Assembly: GCA_037957365.1 (NCBI GenBank)
Contig: JARHVA010000122.1
Coordinates: forward strand, 2,243,001-2,307,000
Origin: Torreya grandis
Taxonomy: Eukaryota > Streptophyta > Pinopsida > Cupressales > Taxaceae
Direction: 5' to 3'
Length of the DNA: 64,000 bases
The notes beneath the pieces are model-generated. The model saw only the letters and a list, made by a program, of their open reading frames with translations. It ran no database searches and was not told the DNA's origin. The translations under genes were made by a program, and so were the position numbers. Below are positions 36,411 through 45,650 of the stretch, one piece after another; positions within the stretch are counted from its first letter, which is position 1, and each line of letters starts with the position of its first letter.

Positions 36411-36499
36411 TGATGTCAAGGCCATGATGCACATAATAGAAGCACACATAATAGCACTCAATGTCACACAAAACCAATGGCATTATATAATGAAAAATA

Positions 36500-36715
36500 A
36501 AATATCACACACAAGGCCAAGGGATGCATACAATGAATAATCAAATGTCACACATAATGTCAAGGTTCTCTTACAATGTATTATAAAATGTCATACACAC
36601 AAGGCCAAGGGCCACATATAATGAATAATCACATGTCACACATAAGGCCAAGGGAAACATACAATGGAAAATAAAATATCACACACAAGGCTGAGGGCCA
36701 CACACATTAGATAAT
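36500..36715. repeat. Degenerate minisatellite, about 43-bp unit
   Basis: The word AAGGCCAAGGG, preceded by a TCACACACA-like segment and followed by a CATA-CAATG-ATAA segment, recurs with starts near 36513, 36562 (degenerate), 36601, 36644 and 36687. Intervals are 49, 39, 43 and 43 bp. Confidence 0.65.
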
Positions 36716-36944
36716 TAATGATTAACATATTTGAAAAGAAATAATGTCAATGAAACAAATAACATTTGAAACTAGTATACACTATCAATATATGTGTCAC
36801 ATCCCATTTTAACCAACATAAAAAATGGAAGTGATTAGTGTAACTCATGAATAATGGTAACATCTAATTAGGTAGGTAATAGACTAAAAATTTGACTTGT
36901 TATAATTATTCATTGATTTTATTTCACAACTTAAATTATATAAT

Positions 36945-37255
36945 TTAACCTCAAATGAAATTTACTTGGTCATTTTGATTTGCGTCAAATAAATTTGACT
37001 AGTATATATTATTTAATGTCAAAAGGAATTGACTTGTTTATTACGCTTAGTGTTAAATGGAATTGGATTTCTAAAATAAAAATGGATTCTATTTTCTCAT
37101 ATTATTTTGACATGGTGACAAATGACTAATCTTAATTTATTGATTGCTTATAATGTATAATGTCAAATTATATATATTTGATTATTTATAATAGCATCAA
37201 ATACAATTAAGGCATTTATTTTGTTTAGTGTCAAATGGATTTGATGCAATTTTCA
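36945..37255. repeat. Degenerate repeat, about 34-bp unit
   Basis: A unit close to AGTGTCAAATGGAATTGA recurs near 36950, 36982, 37016, 37050, 37160, 37193 and 37229. Most intervals are 32 to 36 bp, with one gap of about 110 bp. It is rich in TTGAC/GTCAA words. A candidate promoter follows 150 bp downstream. Confidence 0.5.
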
Positions 37256-37406
37256 TATTTATATTTATTAAAATTTAATGAAAATATTAAAAATGATTTA
37301 TTAAATATCATTGACCTGTTTAACCACTTGACAAGTTTTGCTAAGTGTGTGGTTACAACATATGTTCTTTTCCCTAAAAAGAGGGAGGGTATCACCGAGG
37401 AGAGTT

Positions 37407-37417
37407 TTATATAAGGT
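37407..37417 (+). promoter_or_regulatory. Candidate TATA box
   Basis: TTTATATAAGG lies after a purine-rich stretch (AAAAAGAGGGAGGG near 37375). A TTGTGTATTAG...TTGTATTC segment follows, which resembles the R region of plant LTRs. It could belong to a solo LTR whose edges I cannot define; no partner was found. Confidence 0.3.
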
Positions 37418-39053
37418 ATTTTTGAGGATAATAGAGAGAGATAACCTTGTGTATTAGTTTTTGTACATTATAATTGTATTCTATACATATACATTTGCTT
37501 TCACCTATGTTGGCAAGGATAGTGACTACTTGGGTTGGGTGATTAACTTGCATGTTTTATACTAATAATTTATTTGAAATTTGACTGATGTAGTAGATTC
37601 ACATGACTTTAGGGATTTATAAAGGTCATATCAATTAATATGGAAATGTGTGTAATTGATATTTAGTTTAACTCTTAAAATGATTTATTCCCTAGTTATC
37701 AAGTTAATGTGTGTGTTTCTTCTATGATGTATCATCGTCTTGCATTTTAGTCTTTTGGGTACCCAAATGACCTATATTTGCTATCTTAGTTAATCGATAA
37801 AGACCATTTGGGTCTTAATTATTAGTAATTATAAGACTTTGAAGGATTTATTAGAGATTTTAGGTTATAAGAATGGCGAATTGGCCAATAAAAGTAAAGA
37901 TGTCAAGGAAAATAATTATCAAGCATTTATTGTTTAATTTTGGTATCTACAACCCCCTTTATTCTTGTGATGCATAAAATTACTAGACTAAAGGAAACAC
38001 AAACTTGAGTGTGTATATACACTTTGTCTTTGTCATGGAGATGTGCATTCCCCTTTGTTGAGGCATGTGGAGAAGTGCTGAACATGTGACAAATTAAGAG
38101 TAATTAAGTCTCATTTTGAAGAATAGATGAAGATTATTGAGTTAGAAATATTGTATGCTCTAACCTTCATAGAGTAATTTGAAATGTTTGAAGATATGGG
38201 AACCAAAAAATTGGTTCGATAAAGTGTGACTAAAACTATGAGATTCACTAAGCTCTCACATGGCTTAGTTGCTAAATTTAAAAAAGAGAGGTGGAAACTA
38301 GTACATGGATCACTAAATTTCAACCAAGATGTAGATCATCATTAAGCTTAAACATGGCCCACCTAAAAAAGATGAATCACAACACTACATATGGATCTAG
38401 ATTTGAACTATAAATTATTGAAACTTGAAAAAGAGAAATTTGATTTTTTTAGAGTAGTAGCTTGGTCATGAATACATATCATGACCTTGTACTATATAGA
38501 GTGCCAATTTTATATTTTTAAATATGTTTGAAATATTGTAACTGTCTTTGCACAAGTGTACTTATGCTCGAGTAACTATAAGAGTGAAGTGTATAAACAA
38601 TCTAAATGTCCCCATAATATGAAAATTTTTATTTTTTCATATTATAAACTATCAAATTTGAAATATATCACTTGTGAAAGCTTATAGATAATAACATTTT
38701 GATGCCCCTCTTTTAAGATGAGGGAAATTTATTGTAAATCACTTATTTCAAAAGATAAAGTGAGAAAATTTGTGAAAGATATAATCAGATAATAGCATTT
38801 TGCATATTTATATTGTCTTGGAATCTTAGAGATGTAAAATTGAAACATGTGAAGAGCTCGTAAATTTCATTGCATCATGTAATTTGAATATAACATTAAA
38901 GTAGTGTATGAATCATGTAAATAACTTGAAAGTGTTGAATATGTTTTGTAAACATAGTATTTTGGAAAAATGAAACACATAAGTAGTATGTGTTCATGGA
39001 ACAATAGATACATGTAATAGATACATATTAGTGTATAAAAATAATCATGGCGC
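37418..39053. other. Non-coding DNA, left flank of chromovirus
   Basis: No gene or clear repeat was recognised. It is AT-rich. It ends at the AATAT target duplication of the young chromovirus. Confidence 0.45.
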
Positions 39054-39058
39054 AATAT
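39054..39058. repeat. Target-site duplication AATAT, left copy
   Basis: AATAT flanks the chromovirus here and at 44618-44622, five bases as expected for this class. Confidence 0.92.
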
Positions 39059-39374
39059 TGTGATGAACCTCTTACAGCAATTTACCTCTTACAACATATT
39101 TAATCTAAATATGCCAAAATAAAATAACTCTTACCAATAACAGAAACACAGAAAGCTTATATTGATCGCAGGCCTCTTCGAGGGGGCAACCTCCTTTGAG
39201 CAAGCTCAATACAATGAATTCGTGGATGCCTTTATTCGGCCTCAACACTTACTTATATACTAACTCTATTCTAACAACTACTACTTCCCTTGTATGTGGG
39301 ATAATTCGAATAAGCTCTAAGGGACGACTTACAAAGCATATGCGTCCATAGCAATTAAGCACAGGTTCCTAACA
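39059..39374 (-). repeat. Chromovirus 3-prime LTR, 316 bp
   Basis: It has TG...CA ends and differs from the other LTR at four positions (three transitions, one transversion). It carries the segment CCTCTTCGAGGGGGCAACCTC that is also recognisable in the old sibling. Confidence 0.96.
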
Positions 39375-39387
39375 TCCCCTCCCTCTT
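39375..39387 (-). promoter_or_regulatory. Chromovirus polypurine tract
   Basis: On the minus strand AAGAGGGAGGGGA directly precedes the LTR start TGTTAGG, in the position for plus-strand priming. Confidence 0.92.
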
Positions 39388-39403
39388 AAAAAAAGCTTTG
39401 CCC

Positions 39404-41161
39404 TCAAAGCTTCAAATGTGGGAATTGTTGTTGAATATGGAAGAGTGGTTCCCATGTTGCATCTTCTGGTTGCATGTCGTGCCATTGGATTAAGACCTCT
39501 GTGATGGAGCGGGATCGAAGTTGGCGGGTGCGCCTGTCCAAGATTGCTTCAGGCTCGAGAAGGATGGAGCCTTCATTATCAAGTGCTGGTAAAGCTGTCT
39601 GCACTCGGATGTTGGATCCAAGAACTTGTTTCAAACAGGAGACATGAAAGATGGGATGAACTTGGGAGGAAGGTGGAAGCTCTAACTTGTAAGCAACTGA
39701 CCCAATCTTTTGGAGAACCTTATATGGCCCATAAAACTTTGGAGCAAGCTTTTGGTGCCCTTTTTGTTTTAGTGATGATTGCTTGTAGGGCTGCAAATGA
39801 AGAAAGACCATATCACCAAGTTGAAAGGTACGCTCAGAGCGGTGTTGATCAGCCTGCTGCTTCATTCGGTTCTGGGCCATGTGGAGATTATCTCGCAAGG
39901 TGCAGAGAATCTGATCCCAATTTTGGAGAGTAGTGTCAACTGCCTGAACTGGTGAGCTACCAGGATGATATGGAAGCAGTGGTGGCGATGCTTGACCATA
40001 AACTGCTTCATAGGGAGTCATTTTGGTGGAAGTGTGGTATGAGGTATTGTACCACCATTCAACTAGGGGAAGCCACTTGGCCCATTGATGTTGTTGTTTT
40101 GAAGCAAAACAACGAAGGAAGGTCTCCAAGCATTTGTTGATGATTTCTGTCTGGCCATCTATTTGTGGGTGGTACCCAGAGCTCATTTTCAACTGTGTGC
40201 CTGTGCGACGAAATAGTTCAGTCCAAAAATGGCTAGTGAAAGTGGCATCACGATCTGAGACAATTAAAGAAGGAATGCCATGAAGATGGAATATCTGATC
40301 CAAGAAAACCTGTGCAACTATGGACGCGGTGTATGGGTGGCTGAGTGCACAAAAATGACTATATTTGGAGAGGTGATCGACAACAACTAGGATCACTGTC
40401 TTTCCCCCTGATTTAGGGAGGCCCTCAATGAAATCCATGGAAATATCTGTCCAGATCCTAGTAGGAATGGGCAAGGGCACGAGCAAACCAGGAGTCAATG
40501 TGGTTTCACCTTTGTGTCGTTGGCAGGTTTCACATTTAGCCACCATCTGTTTAATTTCGGTTTTCATGCCTTTCCAAAAGAAGTGTCGACGTGCCCGCTC
40601 ATAGGTTTTGAGAAACCCTGAGTGCCCTGCTGAGGGGGAAGCATGGATTTCATAGAATATAGCCTGATGTAGGTCTAAAATTTGGGGAAGCACCAAACGA
40701 CCCTTGTATCGCAAAGAAGCACCATCCCATGAATAATGCGGTATGGCAGAGGGGTTAGTGGCCAATTGATGAATGATGTGGCATATGGAGGGATAATTTA
40801 CATACCCTTGTTGGATAGATTCCAACCATTTAGGAATGGGCATGGAGATGGCAGAGAGGGAAGGGTGGTCCTCAAAGGTTCTTGAGAGAGCATCAGCCAC
40901 AACATTGTCTTTTCCCTTCTTATAGGTGATCTCATAGTCATAGCCCATGAGTTTGCTGACCCACTTCTGCTGAGCTGGGGATGAGACCCGTTGTTCCAAG
41001 AAATATTTCAAACTCTGATGATCAGTTTTAATGCAAAAATGGTTTCCCAATAAGTAGGGTCTCAATTTTTGTACTGCATGTAAAATTGCCATCATTTCCT
41101 TTTCATATGTAGACAAAGCTAAATTGTGGCCAGAAAGGGCTTTGCTGGTGAAGGCAATTGG
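39404..41161 (-). CDS. RNase H / integrase / chromodomain segment of pol
   Basis: This is the open segment after the TGA at 41162. It starts inside RNase H (active-site region TDHQSLKYF, end ADALSR). Numbering residues from 41116, the integrase zinc finger is H158, H165, C195 and C198. The catalytic triad is D228 (MDFIEGLP), D288 (VSDRDATF) and E324 (GQTEIINK), with 35 residues between the last two, all intact. The GPY/F module follows at 463-465. The C-terminal 45 residues (AILDRR...IQWHDMQPEDATWEP) form the chromodomain, which in this group targets integration to chromatin. It has no start codon of its own and is part of the interrupted polyprotein. The stop is 17 bp from the polypurine tract. 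Confidence 0.95.
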   Translation of the reverse strand, partial: PIAFTSKALSGHNLALSTYEKEMMAILHAVQKLRPYLLGNHFCIKTDHQSLKYFLEQRVSSPAQQKWVSKLMGYDYEITYKKGKDNVVADALSRTFEDHPSLSAISMPIPKWLESIQQGYVNYPSICHIIHQLATNPSAIPHYSWDGASLRYKGRLVLPQILDLHQAIFYEIHASPSAGHSGFLKTYERARRHFFWKGMKTEIKQMVAKCETCQRHKGETTLTPGLLVPLPIPTRIWTDISMDFIEGLPKSGGKTVILVVVDHLSKYSHFCALSHPYTASIVAQVFLDQIFHLHGIPSLIVSDRDATFTSHFWTELFRRTGTQLKMSSGYHPQIDGQTEIINKCLETFLRCFASKQQHQWAKWLPLVEWWYNTSYHTSTKMTPYEAVYGQASPPLLPYHPGSSPVQAVDTTLQNWDQILCTLRDNLHMAQNRMKQQADQHRSERTFQLGDMVFLHLQPYKQSSLKQKGHQKLAPKFYGPYKVLQKIGSVAYKLELPPSSQVHPIFHVSCLKQVLGSNIRVQTALPALDNEGSILLEPEAILDRRTRQLRSRSITEVLIQWHDMQPEDATWEPLFHIQQQFPHLKL

Positions 41162-41164
41162 TCA
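41162..41164 (-). other. In-frame TGA inside RNase H
   Basis: The TGA follows LLQEG, where family members usually carry a basic residue. CGA to TGA is a CpG deamination change. The reading frame is open on both sides. The catalytic region is split from the rest, so RNase H and integrase would not be made without readthrough. Confidence 0.85.
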
Positions 41165-42055
41165 GCCCTCTTGGAGAAGAACAGCACCCAAGCCAATGCC
41201 ACTGGCATCACTTTTGATGGTGAAAGTTTTGGTGAAGTCTGGCAGTGCCAAAATTGGTGTACTACACATAGCCTGTTTGAGTTGGATGAATGCCTGATCA
41301 ACTGTTGCACCTGAAGTGAAAGCATCCTTCTTCAATAAGGAAGTCAAAGGAGCCACGATCTTTCCATAATCTTTGATGAACTTGCAATAGTATCCTGTCA
41401 GGCCTAAGAAACCATGAAGGCTCTTGAGGGTGGTTGGTTGAGGCCAATTTTGCATAGCACTGATTTTTTCTGGGTCCACGCGAACCCCATTGGCTGAAAC
41501 AATGTGCCCCAAATAGTCAATTTCCTCTTGACCGAATGAACACTTGGATTGCTTGGCACATAATTGATTGTCGGCTAAAAACTGTGATGCCCTGTCAAGA
41601 TGTTGGAGATGCTCGGCCCATGTGCGGCTGTAAATCAAAATGTCATCAAAGAAAACTAAAATAAACTGACGGAGAAAAGGCCGAAAGATTTTATTCATGA
41701 GTGCTTGAAAAGTGGAAGGGGCATTTGTAAGGCCAAATGGCATGACAAGGAACTCATAGTGACCCTCATGTGTACAGAAGGCTGTCTTGGGAATGTCATC
41801 AGGATGCACTCGAATTTGATGATAGCCAGAACGCAGATCCAACTTGGAGAAGAATTTGGCCCCATGGAGCTCATCAAGAAGCTCATCGATGACAGGAATT
41901 GGGAATTTATCCTTGATAGTGAGGTGGTTAAGGGCTCGAAAGTCAATGCAAAGGTGCCACGACCCATCTTTTTTGTGGACAAGAAGCACTGGGGAGGAAT
42001 ATGGGCTGGTGCTAGGGCGGATAATGCCAGACTTGAGGAGTTCCCAGACTAAGTT
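41165..42055 (-). CDS. Reverse transcriptase segment of pol
   Basis: This is the open segment between the second and third stops. It reads through the RT fingers ([20 protein letters not shown]), the [11 protein letters not shown] block, and [17 protein letters not shown]. The active site FFDD is at about 41642-41653, the normal plant chromovirus form of YxDD. The connection region follows ([16 protein letters not shown]), then the start of RNase H ([16 protein letters not shown]). No catalytic residue is lost. The first ATG-like codon is at 41989, but the segment is internal to the polyprotein and has no independent start. Confidence 0.95.
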
Positions 42056-42391
42056 CTAAATTTTAGTCTTTTGCAGATGGGGGTAACGATATGGCCGAAT
42101 GTTGGGTGGAATGCTTCCTGGAAGGAGAGGAATGCGGTGATCTTCAGGGCGTGAAGGGGGTAGCCTTACTGGTTCTAAAAAAATGGTTGCATGCTTGTCG
42201 AGTATGGCTTGTAAGTCTGTAGGGTGGTTAGAAGCAGCAGAGGGCTGGAGTTGAATGGAATGAAGTTGTGCAATGACCCCATGTGAGCCTTTTTTCAAAA
42301 GTTTTTCCATGTGATGAGAACTGATGATGCTAGCAGATCCTGGTAATAACCCTTTTAAGGTGTGCTTCTGACCATTATCTGTGAACTGCAT
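42056..42391 (-). CDS. Protease-RT linker segment of pol
   Basis: An open segment of 111 codons in the same frame, between two TAG codons (42392-42394 and 42056-42058). It contains the usual chromovirus linker leading to the RT, with SRPEDHRIPLLPG and IPPNIRPYRYPH followed by the lead-in to the first RT helix. No enzymatic motif lies in it. The downstream TAG is at the site of a polar residue in relatives and is compatible with CAG to TAG. Confidence 0.9.
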   Translation of the reverse strand: MQFTDNGQKHTLKGLLPGSASIISSHHMEKLLKKGSHGVIAQLHSIQLQPSAASNHPTDLQAILDKHATIFLEPVRLPPSRPEDHRIPLLPGSIPPNIRPYRYPHLQKTKI

Positions 42392-43705
42392 CTAAAGCTC
42401 AGAGAAGTCCCATAAAATAGGTCCTAATGTGCGAAGCCATTGTGCCCCTAAAACCACATCACACCCACCTAAGGGTAGGGCAAACATATCAGAGCGACAA
42501 TTATAATCACCGATTGAAAGATGCACATTTCGACACTTCCCTTTACATGGCAATGTGCCCCCATTAGCAATCATGACTTCAAAGCTAGAACAAGGGTATA
42601 TAAAGTAGTCTACTGCCTTAGCAATGCGAGGATCAATGAAATTGTGAGTACTGCCCGAGTCAATGAGGATTGTGAGAGGGATCTTTTTGAAGCACCCTTT
42701 GACCTTCATGGTTTGGGGAGTAGTGAAACCTGCTAGTGCATGAACTGAGATCTCAGGTTGAGTCTCTTGAACCATTGGGTCCTCTTCAGTGCCGGGTTCA
42801 TCTTGAGCATCTTGAAATTCTGAAATATCAATCTCGCTGTCTTGTTCTGGTGGTGACTCCACATCTAGCAAGTAAAGTTTTTGTTGGATGCACCTGTGAC
42901 CCTTAACCCATTTGTCATCATAGTTGTAACATAATCCTTTTTCTTTATGAGCCCACATCTCTACCTCAGTCAGGCGCTTGATTGGTGTGGTTATGGTTGT
43001 CCGCTGATTCACTGTGTTCTTTGCTAGTAAAAAGGTGGGAGGTCGACGCTGTGTGGAGAGTTTATCTTCTGCTAACTTAGCTAGACCCAAAGCGTCCATC
43101 ATATTTTTAGGTTGAAACATTTTGACCTCTGAGCGGATCGGCTCTCTAAGGCCACTAACAAAGCAAATTTTGAAGAAGTCATCTGACAACCCTTCAGTGT
43201 GATTAGCGAGTTTTTCAAATTCAAGCTGATATTCCCGAACAGTACCTATTTGACAGAGTTTGGTGAGAGTGCCTGTGAAATCCTTGAATGCTGAGGGACC
43301 AAACCTACCCAAAATTAAGGATACAAAAGTTGACCAATCAGGTTCATCATTGGTCTTGAGATACCAACGGTACCACTGAAGTGCTTCTTGTTCCAAATGA
43401 AAGGAAGCAATTAGGACTTTGTTTGCAGAATAAGTATTGTGGAGGTTGAAGAATTGTTCAACACGATATATCCATCTTGTAGGATCTGTACCATTGAACC
43501 GTGGAAAGTCTAGCTTAGGTCCACGGGAGGAGTTGGAAGTAAAGGAGTGACGGTCTGAAGAAGACTCCTCCTTCTGCATTCGGTTGAGCAAGATGCTATT
43601 CTGTTGATTCAAGCCACGCATCATATCGGTTAACTCTGTAACCTGAGATTTAAATGTGGTGATTTCTTCCTCCATGATTTTTGTGCCTGCACGAGTGGTG
43701 ACCAT
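42392..43705 (-). CDS. Gag-protease segment of chromovirus polyprotein
   Basis: 437 residues from the ATG at 43705. Residues 10-50 form a short heptad-like N terminus. Retrotransposon gag occupies about 66-215 (LDFPRFNGTDPTRWI through the ALGLAKLAEDKL helix). The zinc knuckle at 259-272 reads C-x2-Y-x7-H-x-C, so the second Cys is replaced by Tyr (codon at 42920-42922). The aspartic protease has its DSG triad at 349-351 (ILIDSGSTHNFID) and ends with GGCDVVLG near 412-420. The frame is stopped by TAG at 42392-42394, just after the protease core. Gag forms the particle and protease matures it; both could be translated from this copy, unlike RT and integrase. Confidence 0.95.
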   Translation of the reverse strand: MVTTRAGTKIMEEEITTFKSQVTELTDMMRGLNQQNSILLNRMQKEESSSDRHSFTSNSSRGPKLDFPRFNGTDPTRWIYRVEQFFNLHNTYSANKVLIASFHLEQEALQWYRWYLKTNDEPDWSTFVSLILGRFGPSAFKDFTGTLTKLCQIGTVREYQLEFEKLANHTEGLSDDFFKICFVSGLREPIRSEVKMFQPKNMMDALGLAKLAEDKLSTQRRPPTFLLAKNTVNQRTTITTPIKRLTEVEMWAHKEKGLCYNYDDKWVKGHRCIQQKLYLLDVESPPEQDSEIDISEFQDAQDEPGTEEDPMVQETQPEISVHALAGFTTPQTMKVKGCFKKIPLTILIDSGSTHNFIDPRIAKAVDYFIYPCSSFEVMIANGGTLPCKGKCRNVHLSIGDYNCRSDMFALPLGGCDVVLGAQWLRTLGPILWDFSEL

Positions 43706-44287
43706 AACCAGTTGTGAATAGCCAGGGATCCTTCGCGTGGACTTTTTTTTTTGTTTGCTACTATTTTTTTTTTTAAAGCGGCTGTTTCAGGAACGGATTG
43801 TCTGCAACTATGTGGTTCAAAATATCATCAACTGTGGATATGCTGTTGTTTGCTCTCTAAACCTGGTAAGTTGGATATGGACCCCAGGTTTGTTTGGCTG
43901 CCTAAAGGATTTTTAAATTCTCTCTGGCCACCAAAGCTGTTTGAGCGAGTACCGCTCTCCAAAAATTTTTGGCTGCGGGTTTACCCCTTAACGACAGCTT
44001 TTGGTTTACCTCACGGGTGGGATCTAGTCAATCAGGATGGGGTCATTGCCCTTTTTGCTGGTAGGTCCTCTCAATGGGCCAGCTACTTCGGGGTTCCTGT
44101 GGTACTCCTCACAATGAGTTTTAGGGCTTATGCCCAAGCACTTCCCACAGTTAAGTGGATAGGTATTTACCCAATCCGAAATGATGGAACTTGCAATGAA
44201 AAATTTCTTGCCAGAAAATGGTGCAGCTCCTGGAAAGCCCTGCTTGAAAAAAAAATGCTCCAAATCTACCCACAAAGCCAAGAAAGT
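43706..44287 (-). other. Chromovirus 5-prime leader
   Basis: 582 bp between the primer site and the gag ATG, with A-rich runs on the minus strand near 43743-43772. On the opposite strand the leader is fully open (see the ORF at 43751-44365). No splice or frameshift signal was identified. Confidence 0.75.
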
Positions 44288-44365
44288 GCTCTGATACCAA
44301 ATGTGATGAACCTCTTACAACAATTTACCTCTTACAACAGATTTAATCTAAATATGCCAAAATAA
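43751..44365 (+). CDS. Antisense 204-codon ORF across the leader
   Basis: An uninterrupted plus-strand ORF from ATG 43751 that runs through the whole leader and primer site and ends 64 bases inside the 5-prime LTR. The product is Trp- and aromatic-rich (LPHGWDLVNQDG, WCSSWKALLEKK) with two hydrophobic stretches and no domain I recognise. The last 26 residues are just the primer site and LTR read in this frame. It could be chance openness of a GC-richer leader, a captured host fragment, or a genuine antisense product. Its TTT-rich start and lack of a promoter argue for caution. Confidence 0.25.
   Translation: MFATIFFFKAAVSGTDCLQLCGSKYHQLWICCCLLSKPGKLDMDPRFVWLPKGFLNSLWPPKLFERVPLSKNFWLRVYPLTTAFGLPHGWDLVNQDGVIALFAGRSSQWASYFGVPVVLLTMSFRAYAQALPTVKWIGIYPIRNDGTCNEKFLARKWCSSWKALLEKKMLQIYPQSQESALIPNVMNLLQQFTSYNRFNLNMPK
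44288..44299 (-). promoter_or_regulatory. Chromovirus primer-binding site, tRNA-iMet
   Basis: On the minus strand TGGTATCAGAGC starts two bases inside the 5-prime LTR, the complement of the initiator tRNA-Met 3-prime end. Confidence 0.95.
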
Positions 44366-44617
44366 AATAACTCTTACCAATAACAGAAACACAGAAAGCT
44401 TATATTGATCGCAGGCCTCTTCGAGGGGGCAACCTCCTTTGAGCAAGCTCAATACAATGAATTTGTGGATGCCTTTATTCGGCCTCAACACTTACTTATA
44501 TACTAACTCTATTCTAACAACTACTACTTCCCTTGTATGTGGGATAATTCGAATAAGCTCTAAGGGACGACTTACAAAGCATATGCGTCCATAGCAATTA
44601 AGCACGGGTTCCTAACA
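44302..44617 (-). repeat. Chromovirus 5-prime LTR, 316 bp
   Basis: It has TG...CA ends, is equal in length to the other LTR, and differs from it at four positions. The flanking AATAT is at 44618-44622. Confidence 0.96.
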
Positions 44618-44622
44618 AATAT
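44618..44622. repeat. Target-site duplication AATAT, right copy
   Basis: It matches 39054-39058 and directly adjoins the LTR. Confidence 0.92.
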
Positions 44623-44899
44623 TATCCAATAATTAACATGTAATAAAAATCACACAATATGACATGGATTTACCACTATGTTTTATCAAAATTTGGAGAA
44701 CTAGAGATGCTAGACCCTAATTAGACTAATTGTTGTGTATAATCAGAATGTTATAGATATGAAATAAATTATACAAACTAATTTAGAACTTGATAAATTT
44801 GGAAATATTCTAAAAGAGGAAAGTGCCAAATAAATACAACTTAGCTAGAAAACCATAATGCAAGACTATGACTAAGATTGGAAAATAATATGTATGGCT

Positions 44900-45650
44900 G
44901 TGTTGACTGACTATGGATTAGTACATCCTAAACCTATCCAATATTTTCTCAGTGTAATTTCACTTTTATAACCAAATCTTCCTATTCATGCAATCTTATT
45001 TCATTTCCATGTCAAGATGGATCTTGCAGAATTGTGGTCTTTCATGTCAAATTTCATACACAATTGAAACATTACCTATTGGCTCATTTCCTTTTCATTC
45101 ATAATCAAAGTAACGTCATCCACATAAATAACTATAATGCCAAAGTTATCATCTATTTCTTTAAATATAGACAATGATCATATTTGTTGTGTGCAATCCT
45201 AATTTTAACCACATAGTTGTCAAACTTATGATTCCACATCCCAAGTGATTATTTCATGCCATACAAAGATTTTTTTAGTCTACAAAAAAAATCTTATTCT
45301 TATTTCACCTTGATACTCTCCAAATGCAACATGTAGATTTATTATTCAATATCTACATGTGTAAATGTTGTTTTGACATCCATTTGATTTATCTTAATAT
45401 CAAAAACAATATCAATAATTAAAATAAATATAATTGAAATCACCTTCACAACATGAGTGAAGTTTTCACCATAGTCAATTTCATCTACCTAAGAGAACCC
45501 CTTTCTACCAAGCGAACCTTAAAGTTATCCAACTTACTTGATGCATTATGCATCTTATTGAAAACCCACTTGCAACTTATAAATTTTTTATGATGAGGAA
45601 TATTTATCAAAACCCTAAGTCTTTGTATGCACTCAAAAATTACACTATGT
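44900..45650 (-). pseudogene. Decayed Ty1/copia reverse transcriptase
   Basis: On the minus strand from 45650 down, copia RT blocks appear in order: a lead-in ending SCKWVFNKM (45580-45545), KVRLVERG (about 45510), INQMDVKTTF (about 45390-45360), a degenerate DIE--IYM, FFCRLKKSLYGMK (45270-45235), and an intact YVDD at 45115-45126. The segment ends near 44930 with TEKILDRFRM, the start of the thumb. Several stops and frame changes interrupt it. No LTRs are identified for this fragment. It is older than, and unrelated to, the copia at 18276. Confidence 0.8.

Larger units (their letters stand above)
39059..44617 (-). mobile_element. Young Ty3/gypsy chromovirus, Reina-like
   Basis: This 5559-bp minus-strand element has two 316-bp LTRs (TGTGATGAACC...CCTAACA) differing at four positions. 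It has a tRNA-iMet primer site two bases from the 5-prime LTR, a polypurine tract adjoining the 3-prime LTR, and the AATAT duplication. A single long frame, 43705 to 39404, carries gag, protease, RT, RNase H, integrase with a GPY/F module, and a C-terminal chromodomain. That order and the chromodomain define a chromovirus; the short LTRs and small size suggest the Reina clade. Three in-frame stops (42392-42394, 42056-42058, 41162-41164) make this copy non-autonomous. Confidence 0.96.

Noticed and set aside
36500..36715. Regularly spaced repeat considered as a CRISPR array
   Set aside because: Units are degenerate, the spacer parts are themselves similar, and the context is a plant genome.
41126..42736. 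Plus-strand ORFs of 62 to 115 codons
   Set aside because: They lie opposite the chromovirus RT, RNase H and protease frame and are shadows of it.
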